From contig CP084612.1 in assembly GCA_025917655.1 (NCBI GenBank), positions 1,488,001 through 1,552,000 on the forward strand: a stretch of DNA of 64,000 nucleotides. Direction: 5' to 3'. Shown here piece after piece: positions 1-11,827 of the stretch. This stretch comes from Chlorella sorokiniana. Its lineage: Eukaryota; Chlorophyta; Trebouxiophyceae; Chlorellales; Chlorellaceae. Numbering within the stretch: position 1 is the first letter of the stretch; every line of letters starts with the position of its first letter. The notes under the pieces are model-generated. The model did not search any database. It had not been told where the DNA came from and saw nothing but the letters and a program-made list of their open reading frames with translations. The position numbers and the translations under genes are program-made.

Positions 1-107
1 GTTTCACCCTTGCCGCAACGTGTCACATGCCTTGCGTCACCCCCAGTTTTCTTGGCCCAGCTTGTCCTCTTTCATTTGCCGCCAAGCTGTCAACGACATG
101 GCCCTCA

Positions 108-1378
108 TCACTCGGCTGCATAGGCCATTGCCCAGAAGTCCCGCTCCAGCTCACACACCTGCTGGAAAGCGGTGGCCGCCTCAACCCTGCAAGCGGCGGC
201 GGGCGGCGGTGCGCCCGCGGCTTTCAGGCAGCCCGACGGGAACCCTGCCACTTGCAGCAAAGGCGGGGCCACTGCACAGGCCTGCCTGTGAAAGGCTGCA
301 TCAAGCGTGGGGGGCCGAGCACACCGTTCCGCCTTGCTGGCTGCCGCCAGCGCGTCGTCGGCCATGCTTTCCAGCTGCACCACGTACTGGCAGAAGGCGT
401 CGCTGCCCCAGCGCAGGCCAAAGCCTCGGAACGGCTCCACCATGCCTGCATTGGGGGCGGGCAGGTGGGAGAGGAGACACACAGACTGAGCTCGCCCGAG
501 GTCTGGAGCAGCACTCGCCGGTTGCTGCCGACGCGCTCACATGTGCCTGGCCGCATCCAGCCTAGCGCCCCCGCCAGCTCACCGTCGATGTAATTGCGCC
601 AGCCCTCGTTGTAGCTGCGCTCTATGGCCCAGAAGGCCACGGCGTGCACAGCGTACGGCTGCTTGGACACGTTGTGCATGAAGTGCAAGTAGCGGCGGCA
701 GGTGGGGTGTGTGGCGAGCGCGGCGGCGTCCTGCGGCAGGCCGCGCTGCGCTGCCAGTTCCTGTGTAGTGGTGGGGTCGAGGAGGCGCACAGGCACTGGT
801 TGCTCGATTCAGGTACATGGCAGGGCAGCAAGGGAGCGCTTCTTCCAGGGGTGCCCCGCATGCATGGAAACCGTGCGGAAGGCGGGCAGCGCGGCGCTGT
901 AGCGGTCCCGCCCGGCCGCCCACCGCAAACCACAGCAGCTCGTCTTTCATGGCCCCCAAGCCCCCAGCAGCAGGTCCATCTGGGCAGCGGGGGCCTTGCA
1001 GAGCAGGGCGGCTACGAAGCGGGTGAACTCTCGCGCGAAGGTGGCGTCCTGTAGAGGGGGCGCGCCAGGAGGGCTTGTGAAGTGAACAAAGACAGGGAGG
1101 GAGGGCTGCGAGTTGGGCAGCAGCAGGGCCAGGTGCCTGCGCACAACCGTGGAGGTCCACATTGAAGTGCGCTCCTCATGCCCAACAGAACTGCGCGCAT
1201 CGCAACACAGCACGGCGCCAAGGCTCTCAGCACCCGGCCAGGTTCACCTGCACCAGCCATGCGTTGAACTGGGCAGCCTGAATCGCGCCGCTCTTGCAGT
1301 CTGCCAGGAACGGGCGTGGGTGGCTTCGTGCCACGCACCCTGGCAGGCCGCCAGCAGCGCAGCGCAGGAGGACGCCAT
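108..1378 (-). CDS. TENA/THI-4 family protein (aminopyrimidine aminohydrolase-like)
   Basis: The family hydrolyses thiamin breakdown products (aminopyrimidines) for salvage; plant TENA_E proteins are the closest type. Exon 1 starts at ATG 1376-1378 (MASSCAALLAACQGAWHEAT), followed by PFLADCKSGAIQAAQFNAWL. Exon 2 reads FAREFTRFVAALL then MKDELLWFAV. Exon 3 carries CRRYLHFMHNVSKQPYAVHA and FWAIERSYNEGW, the family's central helix. Later exons hold FGLRWGSDAFCQYV and the C-terminal VCELERDFWAMAYAAE, stop at 108. About five introns fit GT-AG rules. Two single-base frame breaks interrupt conserved blocks: one at the GGG of 1311-1313 (adding one base gives HAPFL) and one at the C run 953-957. They match the window-wide homopolymer pattern, so I treat the gene as intact. 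Localisation is unclear. Family assignment is firm; substrate is inferred. Confidence 0.82.
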
Positions 1379-2182
1379 CTTCAGTCAGGCAAGGCGGAGT
1401 TGGGGCACCTGCGCATTAGCAAGGTGGCCTGCCTCTGCCGCACCTCTGGCATGCACCACGGCTGCAGGCTGAACAGTCGTCAGCGCAGCAGGCGGACGGT
1501 GCAAGTCAGGGGGAATCGAACGCATTGCCATCTCCTTGAGCGTATGATGCATAGAATGGCGTGGCAAGAAGCCACCAGCGTCCCCTGTCGGCTCGACTAT
1601 ACCACAGCGACTGCACCTGGCGAGACTTGTGCTGTGAGCGCCGACGACGTGCCTCCTTCGACGAATCAAACAGTTGAGCACTAATGCTGGTGATCGAAAA
1701 ACGGTGCAAGCCTTGGACAGCGAAGGCGGCGCAAAATATGACAAGTAGGCTGGCCGCCTCGCCGCGCATCACCCCTGCGATGAAATCCCTGCTCATTCCC
1801 CTTTGTCCGATTATGTCAAGCTCGTTAATCAATTTTACAGCAGCTGTGAGTAACTGAAGGCCTTGCGGCGCATGTGAAAGCCATCCAAAGAACACAGAGC
1901 CACGTGCCCAGCAGCGCAGATATAGCGCAACAGCTGTCAAGCAGCTGCATACACGAAGGCGTCACAGCACATTTGCTCAGATCTCATGTGCCGGCGCTGG
2001 AAGCATTCAGTTGCCTGTGCAGTTGCCTCAGTGGAGTCTCCGCTGCACAACCTGCCGCTTCTTGCAGCTGGTGCGCAAGCATGCGGGCATACACATACCG
2101 GGCCAGGGGGAGAGAGCAGGAAAGCGCTGAGTATGGCCACTGAGTAGCAGGAAGAGCAGCAGCTGCAGCAGATGAATATCAT
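1379..2182. other. Intergenic: TENA upstream region and geneless repeat unit
   Basis: No coding signal is supported here. From about 1626 it holds the upstream module of the small gene family without a following gene, including the conserved stretch near 1934-1980 (CTGCATACACG...GTCACAGCACAT). Confidence 0.6.
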
Positions 2183-3061
2183 TCATAACACTGGATACCG
2201 GACAGCGAACGCCAAACTTCCCCAGAGCTGCGTGTGATCAGACCAGGGGCGGCGTGATGTGGCAGCTGTCTGTCCACGCTGCACACCTCGCTTCGTGTCT
2301 CTATCGTTCACAGCCTGGCTGGATCGCTGCAACAATTCACAATCAGCGCGGCTTGAAAACCAAGTACAGTGTCGTGCCTCCAAGGCACCAAACGCGAAGG
2401 ACTTACTACTTTCTGCCAGGCCCCTCTGCATCAACAGCTGGTCCAGCTTGCGCTCCACCCTGTCCAAGCGCGCACCCAGGCTGTCGCCTTGGTCACTGGG
2501 CACGCCCAAGCCTGTTTGCTTTGTTTGCAACCCTGAGGAGCGGTTGTCACGGCTGGCCAGCTTGCGGCATACCCAGATGATGCCGTCCACCGTACATACC
2601 ACACCCAATCCTGCATACACAATAGCCATGCTCCCGCCCCATATTAGGAGCAGTGCCCCGCGGCATAGTTAAGTTGGTCCATGAAAGCCTGCAGTTAACG
2701 GCAGTGAATGCAGGTATCAGGGCAGGCCGCCCAAGGTTGCGCAGCAAAAACACCAAAAACAAGAACACCCGGATGGCCCATTCAAGTGTGCCCGGCAAGC
2801 ACATGGAACCGAATCTTGCCTGCGCTAGGCGGTCACTATTGCCACCGCCGCTGCCGCCGCCGCCGCCACCGTTACCGCCACTGCCGCCGCCGCTGTAGCC
2901 TCTTCCACCGTCGCCGCCGCCTCGCTGGCTGCGACCCTCCGTCTGAGCCATCGGGGAGCGCAGCGCGGCCGCCCAGCCACCACTCGCGAAGCTCGCGGTA
3001 CCGGGCGCCTGCGGGCTGCTGTCAGCGATGAGGTTGGAGCAGCGCGACAGAAGGCTTGCAT
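2183..3061 (-). pseudogene. Small transit-peptide/Gly-rich/coiled-coil family, copy A (damaged)
   Basis: Same plan as the copy at 3896-4548. Start ATG at 3059-3061 (MQAFCRAAPTSSLTAARRR, transit-like), then a Gly-rich stretch (SQRGGGDGGRGYSGGG). The intron at 2699-2819 has a GC donor (CAG|GCAAGA) and a TGCAG acceptor. Exon 2 should read AFMDQ..., a hydrophobic segment, IIWVCRKL, and the coiled-coil end RLDRVERKLDQLLMQRGLAE. Compared with copy B, exon 2 lacks one base just after GCGGGG near 2660 (GCAC versus GTTAT), which is not a homopolymer slip and creates an early stop. The family stop codon is also changed (AGTAAG instead of AGTTAG), so the frame reads through to 2183. A further missing base at GGGG 2953-2956 matches the general homopolymer pattern. 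Probably a decaying copy. Confidence 0.6.
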
Positions 3062-3426
3062 GGTGAACATTCGGACAACCGAGGGCGTTTCACAGAGGGT
3101 ATGGGTATGGTTATGCTCAAGCCTTGTTCTGTGCGCCGAAATTTGTTTTCTTCGACGACTCAAACAGTTTGACACTAATGCTGTTGAGCGGAGAACGTTT
3201 TAAGCCTTGGACAGAAGGCCGCGCAGGCATTGACAGGTACACTGGTCGCCCGCCGCTCACCCCTTGCGCTGGAATCCCTGCTCACACCCCTTTGTTCAGC
3301 TTTGTCAAGCTGCTTGGTCATTTTGCAGCAGCTGTAAGTAAATCGAGGCCTTGCGGCGCATGTGAAAGCCATCCTAAGAGCACAGAGCGACGGGCCCAGC
3401 AGCCCACAGCAGATGCAATTGCCAGA

Positions 3427-3475
3427 GCTGTCAAGCAGCTGCATACACGGAGGTGTCACAGCACATTTGCTCAGA
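3427..3475 (-). promoter_or_regulatory. Conserved upstream module of the small gene family
   Basis: On the minus strand this reads ATGTGCTGTGACACCTCC then GTATGCAGCTGCTTGACAGC, about 370 nt upstream of copy A. Matching stretches lie at 1934-1980 (minus) and 30121-30185 (plus, about 400 nt upstream of copy C). A second shared phrase, GAGGCAACTGCACA, lies further upstream in each. Its role as promoter is inferred from position and conservation. Confidence 0.45.
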
Positions 3476-3895
3476 TATCATGTGTCCGGAACTGGAAAAG
3501 CTCAGTTGCCTGTGCAGTTGCCTCGGTAGAGTCTCCGCTGCACAACCTGCCGCTTCTTGCAGCTGGTGCGCAAAAGCATGCGGGCATACACACGTTCGGC
3601 CAGGGAGGGATAGCAGGAAAACGTTAACGCTGAGCATGGCCACTGATTAGCAGGAGCTGCAGCAGATGAATGTCATTCCTATCACTGGATCCCGGACAGC
3701 GCCAGCCAAACTTCCACAGAGCTGCGTGGGATCAGACCAGGGACAGCGTGATGTGGCAACTGTCTGCCCAGAGTGCACAACTCGATTCATGTCTCCATCG
3801 TTTACGGCCTGGCTGCATCACTGCAGAAGTTCACAATCAACGCGGCTTGAAAACCAAGTACAGTGTAGCGCCTCCAAGGCACGAAACGCGAAGGA

Positions 3896-4548
3896 CTAAC
3901 TACTTTCTGCCAGGCCCCGCTGCATCAACAGCTGGTCCAGCTTGCGCTCCACCCTGTCCAAGCGCGCACCCAGGCTGTCGCCATGGTCACTGGGCACGCC
4001 CACGCTTGTTTGCAACCCTGAGGAACGGCTGTCACGGCAGAACAGCTTGCGGCATACCCAGATGACGCCGTCCACCGCCCCTAGCACACCCAACCCTATA
4101 TACATTCCAGCCATGATTCCGCCCCATATTAGGAGCAATAACCCCGCGGCAATGCTCATTTGGTCCATAAAAGCCTGCAATTAACGGCGGTGGGTGCAGG
4201 CTGATCGAATGTGCGCAGCAAACACACCGAACCAAGAACACTGGGTTGGCCAACTCAAGTGTGCCCGGCAAGCACATGGGACCGAAACTTGCCTGCGCTA
4301 GGCAGCCACTATTGCCGCCGCCGCTGCCGCTGCTGCCGCTGCCACCGCCGCCGCAACCGCCACCGCCATGCCGCCGCCGCTGTAGCCTCTTCCACCGTCG
4401 CCGCCGCCTCGCTGGCTGCGGCCCTCCGTCTGAGCCATCGGGGAGCGTAGCGCGGCCGCCCAGCCACCACTCGCAAAGCTCGCGGTGCCGGGCGCCTGCG
4501 GGCTGCTGTCAACGATGAGATAGGAGCATCGCGACAGAAGGTTTGCAT
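3896..4548 (-). CDS. Small family, copy B: transit peptide, Gly-rich linker, membrane segment, coiled coil
   Basis: No known function. Exon 1 (4293-4548) starts MQTFCRDAPISSLTAARRR, an Arg/Ser/Ala-rich chloroplast-transit-like N-terminus ending near RVVAG, then a Gly-rich linker (RSQRGGGDGGRGYSGGG). The 118-nt intron 4175-4292 has a GC donor in perfect consensus (CAG|GCAAGT) and ends TTGCAG. Exon 2 joins in phase 0 with the Gly-rich frame (LAQ|AFMDQMSIAAG). It has a hydrophobic span (LLLLIWGGIMAGMYIGLGVL), WVCRKLFCRD, and ends with a short coiled coil (ARLDRVERKLDQLLMQRG) and stop at 3896. The transit frame and Gly-rich frame differ by one base at GGGG 4440-4443; adding one base gives CAPPMAQTEG-like continuity as in the copy at 28593. 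Likely an intact plastid membrane protein; function unknown. Confidence 0.6.
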
Positions 4549-4903
4549 GGTGAACATTCGGACAACCTAGGGCGTGTCGCACAGGGTATGGGTATGGTTA
4601 TGCTCAAGCCTTGTTCTGTGCGCCAAATTTTTGTTTTCTTCGACGACTCAAACAGTTTACACAGTTTGACACTAATGCTGGTGATCGGAGAACGGTGCAA
4701 GCCTTGGACAGAAGGCTGCGCAGACTGTGACAGGTACGCTGGTCGCCCCGCCACTCCTCACCCTTGCGCTGGAATCCCTGCTCATACCCCTTTGTTCAGC
4801 TTTGTCAAGCTGCTTGGTCAGTTTTACAGCAGCTGTAAGTAACTCAAGGCCTTGCGGCGCATGTGAAAGCCATCCTGAGAGCACAGAGCGACGGGCCCAG
4901 CAG

Positions 4904-5509
4904 CCCGCTGCTCCACAGAGGGTGGCGGCTGCCGTGTGGTGCCACGTCAGCGGGCGGCACAGCAGTCTCAAACCCCAAAAAGAAGGAAGCCGACGCGATA
5001 GCAGCATGTTGCGCAGAAAGTTACAACGAAATGTGAAGGACCGCAGGCACTGACAAGCGGTAGGCGCGGCGGCGCCTGGCCAGCCGTGATCGCCCACGAC
5101 ACCCGCTTCCCCAGCCGTGCGCAGCACCAGCACGCAGCCGGCGCCGGCTGAGCGCCTGGGCAGGGGTGTGCCTGAGCTGTGCGCCGGCGGAGACAGCCGC
5201 CGACAAAAACTATGGTTTGTGTGTGTGGGGGGTGATGGGGACGGTGAGGGGATCTTGAAAGGCGGGTGCCGAGCGGGTGAGATGCAGGGGAAAGCGTCGA
5301 TACCGATGCAAGGGGCAAGGACGGAAAGTAATGATACACACGGCAGGGCAGAGGGAGGGGCCCCGCGCTGGTCCGGGCCATGCGTTGAAAATTCCGGGCG
5401 GCGGGGGAAGGGGGGCACACGCCGCGATGGGCGGCTCGCGGCAACAACCGGGGTCGGTCGGCGGCAGCCGCGGCAGCAGGTCGTGCAGGGCAGTGCAGCG
5501 GTGCGCCGC
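4904..5509. other. 3' flank of the kinase gene
   Basis: No gene is supported. The sequence is downstream of the kinase stop on the minus strand and contains its likely poly(A) signal at 5021-5025. Confidence 0.5.
5021..5025 (-). terminator. TGTAA poly(A) signal, kinase gene
   Basis: TGTAA on the minus strand, about 485 nt past the stop codon at 5510. TGTAA is the usual chlorophyte poly(A) signal; assignment is by position. Confidence 0.5.
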
Positions 5510-8500
5510 TCAGGGCAGCGGTTCCTGCACGTTGCCCAGGCGATTCAAATGGAGGTAGGCGTCTGCAGTGGAGCACAGGGGGCAAGCGTTGGGCAGCGTG
5601 GCGCCAGCCAGCAGCCCGGTGCGTGCACTGCGGCATGCTGCCGACTTGCCCTCCCACCAAACTTTGCAGCCCTCCAAAAGCAGCGGTCCGCGCCACACGC
5701 GCCTGTTCCCCTCTCCCCTCCACTCCCCTCGACGCATCCACACCCCTTGGCCCCTCAACGGCCCATCCAGGGCACCCACCCGTGCCGTAACCCTCCATGG
5801 AGATGATGGAGAGGTCTCCGCCGAAATACCGCGCATAGAGCCGCGATATCGGCAAGCCGTAGCCGTAGCTGCAGTGGGGGAGGGAGGGCGCCGACGCCAG
5901 GCCGTCAGAAAAGGCAGGTGGGGGAAACGCTCTCACCCAAAGGGTGGTGCTGCCAAGGCGATGTCCACGGCATGCTTGGTGCCACGGTCATGCCAGGGGG
6001 CGCCAGCAAGGGCAGCGGAGGAGGGACGGGCAGCGAGCTCACCCCGCCAGCACCGAGGGACCATCCGACCCCTCCGCCCCCGCCGTCGTTCTGTCCATCT
6101 CGTCCAGCGGCGACTTGGCGGTGGTGTAGAGGTAGGTCCACATCTTGGGCAGGCCGGAGCGAGGGATGCCACCGCCTTCGTCAGACACCTGCTTGAGGAT
6201 AGGGGCAGGGGTGGGGGTGGTGCATGCAACGGCAGCATAAGAGGTGGGAAATTGCCGTGGCTGCGGCACACGAGTCGCTGCAGCCGGTGCCTGGCCTGAC
6301 CACCCAGAGGTGGCGCGCCCATCCCTTGCCCATCCTCGCACGCGGCCAACCCGGGTGAACGGGAACAGCAGCAGCGGCAGGCTTGGTTGTTTGCGGTACA
6401 GGGCAGCACCTTGATGGTGATGTCTTCCTCTCCCTCGGCCACCACCAGGCGTATGGGCGGCGCGTCGCTGTCGGCGTCCTCAAACCGATCGTGCACCGCG
6501 CGCAGGCTGTTCTTCACCAGCTCAAACACCTGCGTGTGTCGCAGCACAGCCAGCCACGCGTGTGAGCGGGCGCTCGGCGGGATGGCGGCTGGGGCCCGCG
6601 GGTGGTTCAAGCTGTGAACAAGATGGCACATGCTGTGCCCGCGTTGCCGCCAGCGTGCTCAACACGAGCCCCCACGGCTGCCGGCCGCGCAAGAGAGAGA
6701 GCACAGCTGCAGACCCGCAGCTGGGCCGCCCCCGCCGCCTGCCGCGCACCATATGGTGGAGGTGGGACGGGACGTAGGGGAAGGTGAAGGAGGGCTCGCC
6801 GTAGACGGTGACGTCGGGGGCGGAGCCCTTCTCCCGCATGCAGATGGACCGCGCGTCGTCAATCGCGTCCTGGCACACCCCGCCGGGCTGCACTTGGTGT
6901 CGATCAGGCCAATGTGGTTCTCGCGCTGCGCAGCGGGGCAGGGAAAGAAAGGAAAACGGCGGACGTGGCTTTCGGGAGGGAGGCGGCTGTGGAATCGTCG
7001 ACAAAGGTGCGAGGGCGGCCAGCGGGCTGCGCAACAGCAGCGCCAGCTGTCCCGCTGCGGGGCGGCAAGCGATGCAAGACGGCTGCAGGCTCCGGCGCCG
7101 GCAGCCCACCGGCGGCTCGTGCAGCGCGATGTGCTGGCCGATGAGCATGCGGATGCCGATGCGGGAGAGGTAGAAGCCGTCCAGAAACTGGCGGGAGGCA
7201 GGGAGGGGAAGGGGAGGAAAGCGCACGCGGGGGGCGGCGTCAGCAGGCGGCACCACTCCCTCCACACGCACACCAGGCAGGCGGTGGCTGCTGTGGTCCG
7301 GGCCGTGCCCCGTGTGCGCGTGTGGCACGGCTGCAGAGCAGAGGGGGCCGCGCCAGCTGCCAGGAAGCCCCCTTCCCCAACCCCCTCCTTCAACAAAAAG
7401 CTTTCCAACCAGCCCAGGCCTCACCTGGTGGATGTCCGGCAGGTCGTCCAGGCCGATAGTCTGGCTCAGCTCGCGCTTCAGCTCTGCGGGCGGCAGGCCG
7501 GGCAGCAGTGCAAGGGTGAGGGCGGCTCTGGTGCCGGCTGCTGCCTGCTGCCCTTCGGCCGAGGTGCGCGTCCGAGCCAAGAAGCAGCCAGGCGCACGCG
7601 GGCGGCGGCGGAGAGGGCGCAGCGCGGAGCAAGCGCGGCGCCGGCCACGCCACCATGCGTCGCACGGTCACGCAACGGCTGCACACGGCAGGTCCATTCT
7701 TGCCCTCGGCCCCCTGAGCGACCCCCTGAGCATGGCCGCGGCCTGCCGCTGCCACCGACGCACCCGCCACGCCCATGGCCATGACGGGCACCACGTTGGT
7801 GTGGCGGCGGTAGATGTGCTGCAGCAAGCGCGTGAACTGCAGCTCGTCCCCGCGTCCTTGACCTTGGGGAAGGAGCGCAGCTCCCGAAAAGACTCCACGT
7901 ACCAGTCGCGCACCTGGGGGCACGGGGGAGGCAGATAGGGAGGGGTGAGGGGGTGGCAGGGGCGGAAGGGGTGCGGCACCCAGAGCATCCGAGGTTGGCA
8001 GCCTGCGCGGCTCCGCCAGGCTGAGCGGCGCTCGCGAAGAGGCTGAGGCCGCCCGTTTGAACCTGACGGGCCCTTGGCGCGGGTGCAGGCTGCACCGAGC
8101 TCCGTACAGCGCAGGGGCTGGGCGATGCCCTTGCCGCGGCCAGCAGATGCGCAGCTGGCTGCGCTGCCACCTGCACCCTTCAACCCCAACCTGCAGCCCC
8201 GCGGCTGCTGCTGTGGCCAGCGGCAGCACCTTGAGCACGTGCGGTTTGGCAGACAGGCCGTAGGGCAGGTTCTCCAGCTCTGCGACGCGGTGCGAGAGCC
8301 GCACAGGCAGCTCGTTGTGAGGAACTGGGCCGACAGGATGAGCTGGCGCTCAATCGGCTTGGAGCCAAAGTCCAGCCTGCAGGGCGCGTGCCGCACGAGA
8401 AGCATCAACGCCGCAACCCCCCGCGCAGCGTCAGCGCGGTTGCAAACACGCAGCTGGCCGCGCCGGGCTTGCCCTCACAGGCAAGGGTTTGTGCCGCCGC

Positions 8501-8892
8501 GCGTCCCGCGCTGCCGCCCTGGGCAGGGCCCTGGGTGCCCCGACACGCACAGTCGGGCGTGAAAATAGCTGTGTCTGTCGCACACACCGCTCCCAGCGCC
8601 GGCAAGCGCCCTGAAAGGCCAACTTCTCACATGTACTTGAGGCTCACGCCCGTCTGCTTCTTCAGCGCGCATGCAAAGATGTCGTCCACAATGCTTTTGC
8701 TGCAGGGAACCAAGGATGGCGTTCAGCAGGAGCCCAGGGGCCTTCCGGCAGCCAGGATGGCAGGCCCCACCTGAAACTGTCTGCCAGTCGGACCCCCTGC
8801 TGCGCTGCGCTCTTCAAAGCTTGATTGGCAGCCAGCCGGCTGCCTGCTGCCAGCACGCTTGCAGCCATCTGTAGCGCAGGCTGTGCGACCAT
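5510..8892 (-). CDS. PDK: Mitochondrial pyruvate dehydrogenase kinase (PDK/BCKDK family)
   Basis: The enzyme phosphorylates and switches off the pyruvate dehydrogenase complex in the mitochondrial matrix, using a GHKL-type ATP site. Eleven exons fit. Exon 1 from ATG 8890-8892 has an Ala-rich presequence ([20 protein letters not shown]). Then come [83 protein letters not shown], and [20 protein letters not shown] (N-box region, [10 protein letters not shown]). The Mg-ATP loops are [14 protein letters not shown] and [20 protein letters not shown]; the end is [13 protein letters not shown]. Two missing bases at C runs 6878-6881 and 7848-7851 break the frame inside conserved blocks ([15 protein letters not shown] and [13 protein letters not shown]) and fit the homopolymer pattern. 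Divergent from SLX1, 420 nt apart. Confidence 0.92.
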
Positions 8893-9312
8893 GAGGGCTC
8901 AGTAGTGCGTTCCGGGGGCTGCGGGGGCTTCATGGCAGCACAGTCAGCGATGCAGGCGACCCAGACCGCCAGAAAGGGTTCCCGCGCTGCCACTTTGATC
9001 ACAGCACGCAGTGCAGCCCACCCTTGCAACCACCTTCTTGCGACTGTGCACTTATGTGATCACACTTCGAGATTCACACATGTTATCATCGCTGCTGCCA
9101 CGGTTGCCTGCCGCAGCCTCTCGGACACATCTGCGCAGTTCCACTGCGGCACGCTCTTGCGGCAGGTTTGTGGCCTTCAGCAACGCCACCGACATCGGTG
9201 CATGCGTGCAGCCAATCGACGAAGCTGCAGACGGCCCCAGCTCAGCCCCCCTGTCGCACCCGCTGGCTGTGCTCCCTCGGCGCCCGGCCCGCTCTCGCGG
9301 CGCCCTGCCGCC

Positions 9313-11638
9313 ATGCGCGAGTTCTTTGGCTGCTACCTGCTGGAGAGCAAGAACCCAAAGTCCAAGGGACGGACGTATGTGGGGTTCACAGTCAACCCGC
9401 GGCGCCGCATTCGGCAGCACAACGGCGAGATCGTCAACGGCGCCTTCAAGACCAAGCGGTGCGTCCTGGCCACTCCCGCACGACAGGAGGCTGGCCGCAG
9501 CGTTGGCTTGCAATCCGATGTGGAGCGACGATTGCAGCCACCTTTTAACACTTTCTCAAAAGCATAGGAAGCTCCGCGGCTGCGGCGGGTGTTGCAGCGC
9601 GGCACCTGGGTTGCCATCAACCGCCTCCCTCCACATGGCCCGCAGGCACCGCCCTGGGAGATGGTGCTGGTGGTGTACGGCTTCCCCACGCAGGTGCAGG
9701 CGCTGCAGTTCGAGTGGGCCTGGCAGCACCCAGAGAGGTCGCTGGAGGTGCGGCCCATCGCGGCGCGGCTGGGCCGCACCAAGCGCTACGGCGTGGCCGG
9801 CAAGGTGGGCGCCGCCGCCGCCGCCACGCTTCCACCCTGCAGCAGGCCTGCAGCACCGCCTCTGCCGCTGCGCCTTTACCCTGCACTCCTGCAGCGGGCA
9901 GCTGTTTGAACCCATCCGGTCCCAGCTGCTCTGGCCCTCTGTCTGAAGGCGCCGACCTCAGTATTCCTGTTTATCGCGCACCTGGTTCCCACCTGCCACC
10001 CTGCCACCCTTTCCACCGCAGGTGCTGCTGCTGATGGAGATGCTGCGTGCGGAGCCCTGGTGCTACTACCCCCTCACCCTGCAGTTCCTGTCCTCCCAGC
10101 ACTCGGCGCTGCGCGGCAGGTGCCCGCCGCCGCCGCCGCACGTGGCGGTGCTGGTGGCCCCGCTGGATGCGCTGCCAGAGGGCGGCGAGCAGGCGGAGGA
10201 GGCGGAGCCGCTGGGCTGCAGCAGCGAACGCGACGATTCTGGTTCCAGCGATGGCGAAGACGCCGGCGCCGGTCCGCAGCACCCGCCTTTGGACGGCCGG
10301 CAGGCAGCGCAGCCAGCCGACTCTGCCAGCGTGCTTGCTGCAGCAGGCGATGACGCGGCAGCGCCTAAAGGCGGCAAGGGCAGCCGTGCGGCGGCTCAGG
10401 CCGCTGTAGCCTGCAAGCTTTGCAGCCAGGCGGCCACGCGCACCTGGATAGCCTGCGCTGCCTGCGGCACCCGCACCCACGTGGAATGTCTTGCCCGCCA
10501 CTTCCTCCACCCCGCTGGCAGCTCGGGCAGCAGCGGCGGCGCCGAAGCAGAGCGCCGCTGGCGCTGCCCGCACGGGGCAGCTGCCCGGGATGTGGGGCGC
10601 AGCAAACCTGGATGGACGCCCTGCGCAGCGCGCAGAACGCGGGGTGGGACAAGGGCAGGAAGCGCGGCGGCGGGCAGCGCGGAGGGAAGCGGGCTGACGG
10701 CACCGACGTGGCGTCAGCTGCCTCGCAGCAGCAGCAGCAGCAGCAGCAGGGATCTCCTGCACAGTCCACGGCAGCAGGCAAGCCTGGGCTGACCCGCAAA
10801 CCGCGGAGCCGCAAGGCTGCGCCAGAGGCAGCCGCTCAAGCAGAGCCGCGCGCAGAGGCTGGCGGTGCAGCGGCGGGCGACGCAGCGCCAGCGGCAGGCT
10901 CATCACCTTCCAAGCGCAAGCCTCGGGCGCGCAAGCTGAAACCTCTGCTGGAGGCAGGAAGCAGCAGCGACCCGAGCAGCAGCAGCAGCCATTGGGAGCA
11001 AGCTCAGGGTCAGGAGGCGCCGCCCAGCTTTGCGGCGGAGGCTGTGCTTGAGGCGCTGCCTTGGGAGGACTTTTCGCTTGCCTCCCCGCTGCAAGCGCAG
11101 CTGCGCCGGCAGCAGGATGCTCAGCATCAGCAGCAGCAGGCGCAGCAGCGGGGGGGGCCAGAGTTGGTGCACGTGTCTGACTCAGAGGAGGACAGCCTGG
11201 TTGTACCGCTTGGCGAGCGCCTGCGACAGCAGTACCGCATGCAGCCACCGCAGCCTGAGCAGCAGCTCGAGGACACGGGGCAAGATGCCCAGCGTGCCGA
11301 CAGCGGCCAAGCTGGTGCCACGTCGCCGCCGCCGCGGGGGCAGCAGCCGGGCGGCGGCGAGCGACGCCATCGACCTGGTCAGCCCTTCGCCGCTGCCGCT
11401 GCTGCAGCGGCTGAGGAAGCAGCGGCTGGTGGGCGGCAGGGACGGCAGCCCACGCGCCACGCCCTCACCGGCGCCGCAACGCAAGCTGCGGAGGCGCTCG
11501 CCGAAGGAGGGGGCTGCTGCTGGCGCACCGGTGGCAACAGCAGCGGCAGCAGCGGCGGCCGCCAACCACCCAGGGCGCCAGCCTGCCCTGGAGCTTGCAA
11601 TGGATCAGGAGGTGGTGGTTATATCTGACAGCGACTGA
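9313..11638 (+). CDS. SLX1: Structure-specific endonuclease subunit SLX1
   Basis: SLX1 is the GIY-YIG nuclease of the SLX1-SLX4 complex, which cuts branched DNA and Holliday junctions. Exon 1 from ATG 9313 (GCCGCC context) reads [40 protein letters not shown] (GIY-YIG). Exon 2 gives [20 protein letters not shown] and WAWQHPERS. Exon 3 has [20 protein letters not shown] and the C-terminal RING/PHD-like zinc ligands [19 protein letters not shown]...HVECLARHF and GSCPGCG. A long unusual tail follows: polyQ from (CAG)8 at 10726-10749, Lys/Arg clusters, [13 protein letters not shown] and a final VVVISDSD, both like SUMO-interaction motifs. Frame breaks: CCC 9652-9654 (one base short), one base short somewhere in 10500-10570, and a likely extra G at 11277-11280. 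An in-frame-like leader at 9078 ([15 protein letters not shown]) could be an alternative N-terminus or a uORF. Confidence 0.88.
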
Positions 11639-11827
11639 CTGTAAGTGGCGTCGCCTGGCTGACCATCCCAGAGTGAGGTGCCTCAGCGGTACGCTGCCCC
11701 GGCTCCCAGCTTGCTTGGCTGTGGCGGCGCGTACGGCGTGGAACGTAGCTGCAGCTGGCCAATCTCTTGTGAGCCAGCCTTTGTGTGTGTGGTTGATTTT
11801 GGAAAGCAGGGCGCTGGCTGGTGCAGC

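Larger units (their letters stand above)
1626..4903. repeat. Tandem duplication, about 1.49 kb period, three partial units
   Basis: Near-identical stretches begin at about 1626, 3117 and 4607: the phrase TCAAACAGTT...CACTAATGCTG...AAGCCTTGGACAG recurs with spacings of 1491 and 1490 nt. Units between these anchors each contain one minus-strand family gene (2183-3061 and 3896-4548) with its upstream region and 3' UTR. The left unit keeps only upstream sequence (to about 2120). The right unit stops matching at about 4903, next to the 3' side of the kinase gene. The arrangement is a head-to-tail gene duplication. Confidence 0.85.

Noticed and set aside
1314-1345. A tiny 38-nt intron in the TENA exon 1
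   Set aside because: The segment encodes the conserved AWHEAT...PFL motif, so a missing base explains the frame change better.
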